A stretch of 64,000 nt of DNA from Halocafeteria seosinensis. Lineage: Eukaryota; Sar; Bigyra; Bicosoecida. A model generated the notes under the pieces. The model saw only the letters and a list, made by a program, of their open reading frames with translations. It had not been told where the DNA came from and searched no databases. The position numbers and the translations under genes were made by a program. Below, one piece after another: positions 32,219-44,500 of the stretch (its first letter is position 1; each line of letters starts with the position of its first letter). Where the stretch lies: the NCBI GenBank assembly GCA_001687465.1, contig LVLI01000350.1, positions 35,656 through 99,655 of the forward strand. Reading direction: 5' to 3'.

Positions 32219-34961
32219 CTAAATCCGTCTCCGTTTTTTCTTCTCGTGTTTTCCTAATTTGGATTGGGTTTTCAGATGTTTTCTGATGGCCTTTTGCTGT
32301 TTGGCAAGACTGGTCTTCAATTTGGATTGTACTGATTGACTCTTTCGAATCATCATGTAATTCTTCATCCTTGAATTCTCACGATTTGTCAGACCGCCTT
32401 TTCGTTCCTTCGGCTTCCACTTTTGTTGTTTCTCCTTTTCTCGTTCGGCAGCGTTGGCCTTTGCAGCTCGTCTCTTCAACAGGGATTCAGCCTCTAGTGA
32501 ATCCGGATCTACAACTTCAATAGGATTAGAAAACGTTGCTCCAGGAACCTTTCGCTCTGCGTCGCTGTCACTATCCTCGTCCTCTTGTTCTGTCGTTGCG
32601 GCTTCATCAGCAAGCGGTTTACCTGCGGCGCTCAAAGTAGATGCCTTCGCCAGCGATTGCTCTCTGGATGTGGACACTTTGCGACGTTTGCTTTTCTTCT
32701 TCGGTTTTTCTGCTGCTGTAGCGGATTCTCGAGCTTTTTGCAAGGTGCTGAAATCTTCGTCGGTGAGCAGCTGGTTCGCCTCTACTCTGCTTCGCTTACG
32801 ATTGTCGCGGCTGCTTTTTGAAACAGAATTTGTATCCTCGGAGTTGATTACACCCGCCTCGTCCGCCTCAGACTCTCCTGTCTCTTGTTGTTCGGCGTCA
32901 CTCACAGAGTCATCTGCAACGTTTTCTCCTTCAGAATCTTCGTCTTCGCTGTCTTCCTCTTCGCTATCGTCGCCACGCTCGGATCCAGTCCCTTCATTTT
33001 CTTCATCCATTTCATCCTCTGAGCTCTCGTCTCCCTCCGCAAGCACTTCTGTTCCAGCGATACCACCAGCTACAGCCCCAGCTCCGTACGAGATAGGACG
33101 AGCGGAAGGGTCATGGTCTCGGCCTCTATCTTTCCTGTGTAACAGAGTCGGGTGGTTTTCCCGGACGAAGTTAAGGAGTGACCGTGCAGCCATCACAACT
33201 CCTTTGCTGGTTTTATGTCTTTTATATCCGACAAGATCTCGAACAAGGTCCTCGATATAATCTTCTTCCAATATTGATGGAGTCTTCGTCATTACGGCCC
33301 TAATCACATTTATCCCCACTTGAATCACTTCGTCCGGACAGCGATCGGACACGAAGTTGTCAGCAATTGAACGGATTATCGGTATCAGTTCCGAAGGGGG
33401 TACCAAATCATGACATCCTTGCACCAGATACGCCATTACCTCGGTGACATGTTCCTGATGGGCCGTTAAGTACCGTTGCAGGAACGAATACAGATTCAAT
33501 ACGATTAGCCGATGTTGTCCCACAAGCAGCGATACTAAGTTTAGTTGCAACAGTCTCACCTCAAATTTGTGAACGGATTTACGCACCTCGTTGAGCATTT
33601 TCTCTGCCAAGGTTTGGGGATCATGAATCAACTGAATAGCAGGAAAGGCAGCTACTGTTACTTTCTTGTCTGTTCCCCGTTGCCTCATCTTTTCAATGAT
33701 GCGCTGAGCTTGGCGCTTGCGTTTCCTTGTGCGTTTCGAGTGAGTTTGCATTTTCTGAAGCTCCTTCTTCGTCATATTTTTTGGGTTAGAAGCATCGCTT
33801 TTCCTCTTATCTTCGTCTTCTTCATCGCTCTCTTCTCCTTCATCACTTGAATCATATACTCCCAGGAAGAACTTTATCGCAGGAACCACAAGCCTTGTAT
33901 ACGAGCTTAGACAAGCTTTTGCTACAGCATTGACAGTTCTCGAGTCAGTCCATATCTTCCGTCGGTATACTTCTATTAGAACATCCAGACTTCGACGTGC
34001 AGCCGTAACATTTTCATCGGTAATCATCGTGTACATGTACGATTGAAGCTGTCTGTTCACGTGGTCTACTGTTTGACCTTGGGGAATCAATACACTGGCT
34101 GTTTTACTGTTTCCGAAACCTTTCGCTTTCTTATTTTTTTGGGCTCGTCGAGTTCCCGTAGAATAGTTCATGTTCTTAACATCTGATACAATGTGGGAAT
34201 ATACCAGCTCTCTTAGCAGCTTGTCTTGTATTCGAAATAACTGCAGGTAGAGACAGACGTTTTTGTTCGGTTTGCTCATGATAGCCCTCTTGAAACTTCT
34301 TTCCAGAGAACATACCTTAAAAAACAATTTTAGCAGGGGAATCGGCTCTATGAAACCACGGTTGCGCATTATCATTAAACATTGTACAATCGTCTTCCGG
34401 GTGTCTCCCTCCAGAATCGAGCCATGCTCTTCAATTAAATCCATTAGTTCCTTGGGAAAATCGCGCAGTCTCTGCAAGTTAAAACAGAGAGAAAATACAA
34501 CATCGCTAACTTGTCTAAGCTAATAGCATCGTTGGAAATGTAATGACGTACTTCCGGATAACATGGTGTCACATGACTGAGGAAGTTCACGAGGTCCTTA
34601 AACGACTGCGAGTCCTTGGATGGATGAAGCTTGAATATCTCCAGTTCCGCGCGATAATTTTGGTACTGCACACGTAAGAGAACGCCAGAAGCAGTCATTA
34701 CACGTAGTGAATGCATTAAATAAGCCAAATGAAGCTCTTGTGAACTTGAAGTTTACCTGTAGCTCAAACTCTTCCGTGTATGCATCTGGGTCCCTTTTGA
34801 TGAGATTCTGCAACCACAGTAATGAAGACAACACGTCAATGAACCTACGTTCCTACTGATTGCGCGATGTGGAACCTTACTTGGAGCTGAGGAAGCTTTT
34901 CTAGGAGACTGGCTGAGTGGTCGGCTGCGCTGCCGTCTGTGTTTGTTTGACTGCTTGCCAT
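32219..34961 (-). CDS. SDAD1: SDA1 homologue, 60S ribosome biogenesis
   Basis: Nucleolar/nuclear protein needed for maturation and export of pre-60S ribosomal subunits. Exons (minus) 34961-34881, 34807-34757, 34665-34552, 34471-34316 and 34240-32219 give 807 residues. The N-terminal half matches SDA1: NLIKRDPDAYTEEFELQYQN, LHPSKDSQSFKDLVNFLSHV, the MRNRGFIEPIPLLKLFFK stretch, LLRELVYSHIVSDVKNMN and LDVLIEVYRRKIWTDSRTVN. Long acidic tracts lie around residues 250 and 520-600, with a basic C-terminus (KKKRRRI) typical of nucleolar factors. The 75-nt intron 4 is stop-free in frame, so intron retention would add 25 residues. Splicing is favoured because it restores the family junction LFFK-LFRIQDKLL. 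Confidence 0.93.
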
Positions 34962-35586
34962 TTTCGGTGAGAGTGAATGCTGCTGTCCTTACACCAAACT
35001 ATTGAAAAAATAATAGAATATGCAGTTTCGTGTATTGCAACAACAACAACAACCTGACTTGCTATACCAATGGTACCCGAGTAGTCTACTCGTCTCTTCG
35101 GGTCCCGCGGCCCTGCGAACCCCCGGATCGAAAATCAAGGAAATGTGAACTAGGTCTATCGAGGATCTGCACCTTTCATATTCGTCGTGTGGAGTCAAAT
35201 TTTTATGTTGCATCCAAAAGCACCGGTAGCTGACCGTTTTCTTCTGTTCTTGCGAAGAAATTGCACTCCCCGGGTCTGTCTACCTTCCGCTCAGCATTCT
35301 TGATGTGGCCATCCTTGATTTACAGTAAAATGTCAAGTCTTCTAAATTTGTCTCAGGCGACAATAAAGCACAGAATCATCTGTAGCAAATTCGAGTATCT
35401 TTCTCTTACTGTTTTCCTGAAGGTCCCTTGTTAAAACTACCATCTCCTGGTACACTTTCATACAGTATGAATGAATCATACATGTCTTCGGGGGGGAAGT
35501 TTAGAGTACGCTATTCAACTCATCGTGCTCTCCCTTCGTACTTTGGATAGCGCTTCAAGCACTGAAGTCCTGAGTGGGCAGCTTCC
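34962..35586. other. Intergenic, 625 bases
   Basis: A CAA-rich stretch lies near 35036-35055. No tRNA, coding frame or element could be supported. It separates the SDA1 start from the 3' end of the giant gene. Confidence 0.5.
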
Positions 35587-38500
35587 TCACCTCACATCAT
35601 CCTCAACTATCGCTACACTAGCAAATCTTTGGTTACCATTGATTGTTAACCCACCGGGAGCAAACAAGTGCACTGCAAAACGCCTTTCACAACCATCCGC
35701 TTTTACGGCGTCATTCATTATGCGTATAACGATATGACGTTCCCTTCTTAAGGGAGTAAAGTGAAGGACGCCTGCCCGCTGTTCATAATGGCCGCAGTCA
35801 CTAGGCTCTCGGTCTTCGATTGGCAGTGCCAAGCAGTAATCAAATTTTTCCTGACTGACTCCTTGAGCTGTTATGTCTCTAGTTGCATAGGAGACATGCA
35901 AAACCTCCGTGATATCTTCGTGCACATATACGGGAAGAACAAATATGCCAGTGGTTATGTTTTCTTGTACCCGATAGTTGCTATAAGTGAGGCCGAGAGC
36001 GCCGCTGGGATACTCCTGGAAATGAATGTTATAATAAGGGTTTGAGACGTATTCATGAGAGTGGTTTGGTGCGTTCATGTCCAAGATAGGCGAAAGGACA
36101 TTCGTATTCATGAATGTCACTTCTCCCGAATCTCTCCAACCGGAGCCCGCAGTTCCCTCTGGATAACCAATCAGGAGCGAGCTGCCATTAAGCTGTATGG
36201 TTGAGTGGCCTGGCCCCGCCACATAAAACGGAAAGCTGATGATATCGTTCGGGTACATCGAAGGCCACGTCGCTTGACGTATGAAGCGATCTCTAGCACC
36301 ACGTACAGTATCTAACTTGCGGAAGACAAATATCCTGTTACTCTCGTGCTTTCCACGTTGCTCACCACCTTCCACATTATACTTGTGTACTTGGTCGAAA
36401 AAATCATCCAGCCATTCCGTCGGCCTCAGACGGAAAGGTGTAAGCGTGGCCAAAACAGTGGGTGTGGGTGCTGGTGAGGCTCCCATCTTTGGGGAAGCCG
36501 ATGCACATGGCGGTCTAGCTGTAGTGGTAGACGAAGATGACGGAACTGGAGACGGGGACGCTCTCATTCGGTTTGCCGCTCTGTGTGGGAAGCGAGCCAA
36601 TTCCCTCAGCAAGTCTCCACCCGCCCCGGTGATGGAGTTCGCTTGTATTGTCAAGTCTTGCAGCCGACTGCGGTACCCTTGATCAAGCAGTGAGGTATCA
36701 AGGATAGAAGCCAAAGCATGTTCTTGCTCGCTGAGACTTATGGATTGTTCCGCTGCATCGTCAATAACAGTGCTAAAGGCAGATCCTACGGTAGACCAGC
36801 CATTTGACCAGCCATAATTGTTGTGTAGCTTCCGGCTAGGGAACAGTGGATACTGGTCAAACTCGAATGACGAGGACTGACGGAGTGTTGTACTGGAACG
36901 ATGTCGTTCTATTGTCTGCTCGCTGCTGAAGGTCCTTAAATCTCCGGGAAATGGTACCCAAAAGAAAAATGCCTGTGGTACAATTGTTTCCGTTACTACG
37001 AGCAGCTTGGTGCTGCTGCTAACGGCCACACTTGTTCCGAAAGCCGCCGTATCTCTCATATCGGGAGATCGGAATTCCTGGTCAAACTCCCATGTACACT
37101 CTATACTTCTACTCGTGGCAGCAGCTCTGCATTCAGGATCCGCCACTTCCTGAGCTGACAGTTGCCAAGCGTATACCGCACCTGCATCAAGGACCTCAGT
37201 AAATTTGCCAATTTCCCAGGAAAAGTGAAAGTCATCTACGTTGATGTGCCCCCATGGCGTGAAACTGGCAAAGTCAACAACCTGAATTACTCCAGTTCTT
37301 CCTCGATGATTGTTAACGGACCAATGGATCCGACGCATGTACTCACTGCAAGTTCCTGTGGACCGATACTCTATAACTCCATCAATGATAAGTTGAACAA
37401 ATGTAGATTGCATGCTACACCCCCCTCCTACGAGGAACGAAATGGCATCCCCACGGATAAGAAAGGGAGGACTTGTCAAAGCTCCTACAGGCGCGTCACC
37501 CTGTACAGTACCAGCAATGGTATCCACAGAAGAGCGATTCTCGTACGTTCCAAGCCAGTATTTGCCAGCGAGTCCTGATGAAGCAGAGTAAGCTACTGTT
37601 GAATCCTGGAAAGGGTAGACAGGACGAAAGCCAACGTTGTCCTCATACGTGGGCTGTGTTCGAAACGCTTGGCCCTCAACATTCCACCCTCTGAGTGTAC
37701 CATCTTCGAAATCCCAGGATACATCAGGAGAACTGCACAGACCAGGTGCCCCTATCACAAGATCAAAAGAGGTCACATCAAAGGAATACCCAAAGCTACT
37801 ACCTAGTTGCCCAGAAGGATTGGTGAAACGGTTGACATTAACGAGGACTGCAGGGCAAGCTTGATTCTCAGTTCCAATGACTTGGGGATCAGATACCGAG
37901 GACGCAGTCCATCCTAGAGTATCCTTCCAACCTAAGTCAGCAGCCAGTGCTAGAGTGCGTTCAGGATCCCAAGATGCTTCAGGATTTCCTACGGTGGAGT
38001 AGTCACAATCGGCCAAAAAATATTGATATACCGCGCCAGTGCTCATTGCTCTGTTACTTGCTGCATCGTCGTCTATCTCAGATGATGAGTTCCACTGGCT
38101 AGGAATGTTCCCACTTCTAGCATAGGGAGCCGATATGTACAGTGATCCATCCATTGCTTTGACAACGTGCCCAAAGTGATCACTCACCACTTCTTCTTCT
38201 TCGATCAGCTTGTACTCCCGGAAGTCTGGGGATCGTATGACAGCCGTCTGGCTCCCATTCAATTTTCTAGTGTAATTGTCGTACGAAACGTCAAACAGGA
38301 AGACTGAACTCTTCCCCGGACACCCAAGAGCTACTCTTAGGGACGCCCCTTTTTCCTGGAGGATAGCGAGCGTTCCACTGTCCCCACACCGGTCGTAGGA
38401 TTGGACTTGACGAGCAGGCTTGGGAACCATGTTGATTCCTTCTGCGAGACGTGGGAACATTACTGCCGTGAGAGTATCCCATCCTGGGGTTTCAAGGCGG

Positions 38501-41500
38501 GTCACTGTGACGGCGACCGAGCCCGGTGAACCCACAACAATCCACGTAACATTCGGTTCGAAGCGGCTTTCCGCAGAAACAACACCAGCTCCAAATCTGG
38601 AGAAGTCGTCGTATAGGGCCTCTGGTGCACTGAGTTCTGCCACACGTGTCCATCCTGTTATTCTCTTTTCGAAGGCATAAACCACACCAACGAATATTGT
38701 TCCTTCAAAGGATGTTCCCGGTGCACCTACAAAAGCGAGCTGCCCAGCCGTTGACAGATCATTTCCAAAGCGGCTGAGGAAACCTTCATCGAAGGGTTGC
38801 GGAGGGACTTGAGGATATAATCGTTGCAAGTACTGATTGAGCCCTATATGACCGTCGTCATCCTCAACAATCTTTATAACTCTCCAGTAGTTGCCTCCCA
38901 AAAGAGGCATTAGTCCAGGAGTATGCAGGACTACGTGAAAATACTCTCCCGGCATTTCCGCAATTTCGTCATCCACCAACGTTACTGCTTGCTGTAACTC
39001 CGACGAACCTAAGGCGAATGATAATAGTTGTTTTGTTGGAATGTAATCCGCTAGACCTAGGAAGTCATATCCAGAATAATTGGCATCTGCGTATTGAACA
39101 CTAATAAAGGGGCAATCTCCACTTGTCAAGTTGACGCCACATGACTGATCAAGAGTAGTTGCAGCTCTAAGTCCGGTAACTGTCTCAAGCGGGGGGCGCA
39201 AAGACTGGAATTTATCGTAAGTAAACCAATTTTTGCCTGGTAAAGCTTCAAAGTATAGAGAGGAAGTCTCAGTTTGCTTGGTGAAATGCTCGCACGTGGT
39301 GCGGCATTTTGCAATATTGATGCTGACGTTTCCCGCATTCTCTTCGAAAGGCAGAAGGACTTCATCACTATTGAATCGGACATCGAGCCAACTGAGGTCA
39401 AACTCGACTACCGCCCCCGTTTTCATCGGTTCGCGTCCACGATGCCTGGAGCTTGCTCCAATTAACAGTTGATCTGCGAATAGGGCCATTGCCTCTCCGA
39501 ACCCATCACATATCTGTGGCTCATGCGGTGATACCAGTGCCTCGGCGGTCCAGTGCCAAGTGTGTCCCACTTGGGTACCTCTGAAGATTGTAACTGTTTC
39601 TGGCTCGAAGGGAAGCAACTTGGTTAGCTTGCGAGCAAACATTTGTAGAGAGGAGGAGTTCAACCGCGCTTGGACTCTTAGTGTCGGTGGCTCTACAGAA
39701 TTTGTCTTAATGTTCCCATGATGTTCGTACTTGGAGAAGTTTCTCCAATGGTCAAGGAATGTGATTCGCCAACACGGAAGATCGTTACTTCCCACAGTGC
39801 GCTCTACGTTGACTGTTCCGAGCTTAAGATCTTCTTGCACCGCAGCGCGGACGTTGTTAGCTGTGGCGTTTGCAAACAATGCCCTAGTGTGTCGTTGAAC
39901 AGAGTTACCCACTGAAAGCCTGAAAGATCCCCCAAAAATGCCTGCCAAAAACCTCTCACTCGCTGAATGCTGATCTTGAGTACTATAGGGCCCGAGCAGA
40001 CTGTCAGCGAAGACACGGCTATCATCCTCGATACACACTTCTTGAATTGGCATAAGTCGTTTCTTAAAAAGGCTTCCATCACATTGGTGATCGCTTACGG
40101 CAAGGATTCTATTGGATAGCTGCACTCTTTTCCCGAAGAGACCCTTACTCTTCCCTAGGGGGGCTGTAACTTCTCCCACTTGAACCCATGCTCCTGTGTG
40201 AGCAAGTTGTTGAAATAGCAGGACAGCATGCCGTGCTCCTATAGCAATCAGATCTGAAGAAATGGAAACGGACAGTCCCAAATTGTAGTGGCTATCATCC
40301 TGCACAACCTGATGGAGAAGCCAGCGATGAGCTTCCGCAGCTTCGTTCTTCCTGAACACTAAGACTAGTCCTTTGCCACCAACAGCACCGGGACAAGCTA
40401 TTACCAACGTATCGTCCCACAACACCATATCATGACCGCAGTGCATGGACGTTTTACCAAGTAGAACATGCTCCAGATCTAGGGAGTGAACAAAGTGAAA
40501 TTCGGTGGAATTGGTCCTCATAAATACATGAACACCACCATTTTCACTCCCATGTGTGCTCTCTGATAAGCAAGAAAAAATAAGGGTTGTTCCAAGAGGG
40601 TCCATCACAATCTTAGTACCACACTGAGGAGCCTGGTCTGCATCCGTCTGGTTTTGAATGCGGGGTGGAGGTAGAACTTTTTGAGTTTCGATCCAGCCCG
40701 ACTCTGTCTCCTCGTAGACATAAACAGCTCCCAGAGTCCTGAAGGAAGGCGTCGAACCTGCTGAGTGTATCTCGCCTGTTACAACATCGTCTGTTAATAG
40801 TGGCTCCGTTACATTTCCGTCCAAAACCGCAGCTGTGCTCTCAAGAAGTATTGGCTCCAAGTTCCCTTCGCGCGGCCACAAAAATTGAATAAACGTGTGG
40901 CAGCCTTTGGATCCTCCTTTGCAGATGGAATCACAGTATTCTGTGTTACTTAACCTCAGTGAAGCTTCACGCCAGGACTGCTCTAATACGCTCTTAAACT
41001 GAGGAATTGAACTCGAGACGTCTATCGACTCAGTTACCTGACCTCGCCAACTGAGCTTAAACGTTCCTGAAGAGGCCTGGCACATTATACTTTGAACTTC
41101 ATGACTCCTGTCCCAGTTTGAAAACGGGGCTCCTACTGCTATTGCTTCGTTACTCAGAGCAGTCGTCCAACCAAAGTAGTCCCCTGGAACACTATCATGT
41201 CCTCGAAGGCGGTGGGAAGTGCTGGCATAACCGGAAAAATGATTTGTCCAATCGTGGACGTCCGGTACCCACCTGTCTGTAACCTTTCTGTATACAAAGG
41301 CCGCGCCTTGGTTATCTTGTAAGGGCACAGATCCTACAGGCCAGAATGCACCCGCAGAGAGATTTTGAGTCTGAACAGTTCTGGAGGTGATTATGGATAT
41401 CGTAGAGCCGACACCAGTTAAGTCTCCAGAAGCAGGGCCGGTATATCTCTGAATTACGGGCTCGTCCTGCTCACCCGGAACGAACTGGAATGTGACGATC

Positions 41501-44500
41501 CATTGGATATCAGTGCTTCCAGCATTTTCTTCCTTCGTAACGCCAATGACATCTGTTAAAGAGGCTTCTTGCAATATTGAGTGCATCAACGTACCAGAGG
41601 CGTTCCAAGGGATAAGTCTCGAAGGCCCATTCCCGTCAACTGTCAACCGGAAGCTACCTCCCAGGGGCTGGTGCCCTTCTATGACCCTTGTGACGGTCAT
41701 TGATACATTTTCACCACTTAGGTGGGAGGCATTAACGTCTAGTAAATTCAGTGGACTAAGACTTGGCGGGAAGGTAATTCTCCATCTGAAAGTTCCCAAC
41801 ACAGAATCTCCACTCCGTGTCGCCTCCGTGTTAGAAATGTTGAATATGTTGTTTACAGCGATCCTTACGTCGTTGGCAGAGGCATCGTGAAGAAGACGCT
41901 CGGAGCAGGGGTGTTCCTCTGTGCCCAAGCAGAATTCGCCCAGAACACCTTGTGCCGGTCTCGTGACATTAAACATTAGCGGGGCTTGCTCCTCGACGAT
42001 TAGACTCATGGAAGGGACCGGTGCTCTGATGTTTATGGCGGTTAATCCAAAGTCCACTGTCCCCGTACTTCCTTGCGCCGCCTTTGTAATTGCCACATTG
42101 AAGCTCCCACGCGTAAGGACTGGGTCAATTAATGCGTCCTTAAGTAAGTTTTCAATAAACTCACGCGGATCGTCGAGGGAGAATTCCGGACTAGATAGAC
42201 CTGACCACGATACTCTCACTTTGGGAATTGGAGAAGATAGATTGTAATCGAGCCTTGCTAGCATTTTCTGATTTTGGTAAGTGCCAAAAGATTGGAGCTG
42301 CTGCACTTCGGGAGTGCCACTGGGAGTGGACAAAGACCTCAAGGCTATTCTTTGGAAGCAAGGCACAGTAGACCGAGCGGACGAAGCACCGACCACTAGC
42401 AGCTCACCGTTAGTTGAGACGGAACCTCCGAACAAGTCCCCATCTCTTACTGTTTGCTCATAGAGCCAATTTTCTATACTCGGAGAGATCGGCAGCTCTT
42501 TCTGGAGTACCGAGGCAATGACATCTCCGTCAATTTGGTAGGTGAAGTAAAGTGAAACGTTGCTTGCTCGCCTATATACGCCCAGTGAAGTGAACTCTGC
42601 AAGTCCGCTGGCAACTCCGACAGTGGTTTTGCCAGCTAAGAAAGAATCGCCTGATGCTACAAATTCTCCATTAACTACTAGCTCTACCTTAATTACACCT
42701 TCTGTCACAGTATCGAGGTGATTTCCACCTTCATCCCGGACGCTGATTACAGGCTGCTGAAAAAACGGTGCGCCGCCTTCCCAAGCTTCTTCTGCGCATT
42801 TCTCGATATATACCTGGGATGGCGGTCCCTTGATCACTTCGAACTCTTTATATACAGTTATGTTCCTCTGGCTATTCTCGAAGCTGGGCCCGTGGCCATA
42901 CCCGTAACCAATCTTTCCGAAGCCTGGGTTACCCCTACCTATTAGAGTTCCCTCTACACTACTGTTATATGTTAAGCTCGAGACGAATTCGATGAAGTAG
43001 AATCTCGAAGCTGAGTTTATCCTTAAGAATTGAAAATGCGCCCGCCCATCTTTTACTGGCCGGGTCAACGCGGACTGAACCTTGAACAGAGCCCGAGAGT
43101 TAATGCTCCGTCTTTCCCACGGTACCAGGAGTCTAATTCTTGGTGGATCGTGACGCAACTTCTGTACTATGCCCTCGTCGGTCTCTAAGTTAATTGAATC
43201 ATCGATAGCGATCCTTTCTCCAGGGAAAACTAAGCCTACGGCGGAACCATTCAGCTCAACCCAGTTTTTTCCATGCACAAAAGACCCGAGCAAATTTACT
43301 TGCTCGATTTGTAATTCGGTGGCGAGTTTCTCCGAATTTTGCAAATATCGGCTTCCTATTCGGGCATGGACAAAGCTCTCGGAGTCGCCAATGTTTGTGT
43401 TCCCCCCCGCATCAGTCAGCCTGATGATTGCCTCAAAATGCTCTCCAGCGGTGACGGGCTCGGGAAAGCGTTCGATAACAAGAGAATGTGTTGGACCAAT
43501 ACCCACAGTGAAAGGGATAGAGGAAACAGAGAAGTTCGAACTACCATTTTCAAAGAAGAAGTTTAGTACGACATTGTCGACCACCGTATTCATCCTCAAG
43601 CTCTCGAACGTGGCCATTCCTCGTGAAAGAGTAGCTGAGGTATTGCCCAGCAGAGGTACGGAAACGTTCACAGAAGCTGCGTCTATCTCTGCGGTAACTA
43701 GTCCTTGGGAACTTCGAACTTCATTACCGAATTCGTCCACCACAGCTACCATTGGTGGGGGTCTGAACGGGAGACCACTAAATGCCGCCCCGGGTTGTTG
43801 CGTAAGTACCAACTTGGTGGGGGCACTTGCCGTAATGTTGACTGGGGAGCTTAAACTGATGTGCTCCAGTCCATATAGATCCAAAACGGACACTCTAAAA
43901 GAAAATAGCCCTACTTTCCTGATGGCCAAACCTGAAAATATAGCTTGTCCCTCTATAAGCGATCCTGTGGTCTGGCCTGACAGGATATTTCCTACTTGTG
44001 TTCCGTTGTTCAAACAGATGAGAGATATCTCCACCCCGTAACGGTTATCGGCATATTCCGCAACGTTGCCATTCATATCTCTTGCGTGCAGATGTAGCTC
44101 AATTGCTTGCGCTGTTGTTGCTTCGCTGAGGTCGATCTGCACGTTCACACCGAAAATTCGGGGGAAACCAAAATGCTTGAAACTTAACAATTCAAAGTCC
44201 CCCACTTCTCCTACTCGGATGTTAAGATATCGTGAATTAAAAAAGTTCTGTTTGAAAGAGCCGAATGGTCTAAAAGCTCTCAATAGAACAAACTTCATCT
44301 CAAGAATTTCCTGAATCCGATTTTGGACGGTCACTCCAAAGAAGATTTGGATTGCCTTCCGACGGTCGACGGCTTCATCAGAAACGGTGGTCTTTGCTGG
44401 CCGCGTTAGTGAACCATGTCTCTTTCTGGGGGCAGTTATTGGTGCCAAATATTGACCATTTGGTGTACTGGTAACGTTTTCTATGGCAAAAAGTGCCACC

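Noticed and set aside
32454-33260. Plus-strand open frame of 268 codons, Ser-rich
   Set aside because: It is the antisense shadow of the acidic tracts of SDA1; polyserine arises from GAA/GAT codons on the other strand.
35080-35130. GGGGGTTCG on the minus strand resembling a tRNA T-arm
   Set aside because: The flanks cannot form the T-stem or acceptor stem.
43169-44041. Plus-strand open frame of 290 codons
   Set aside because: It lies wholly opposite the giant gene, which has domain evidence, and has no start context or similarity of its own.
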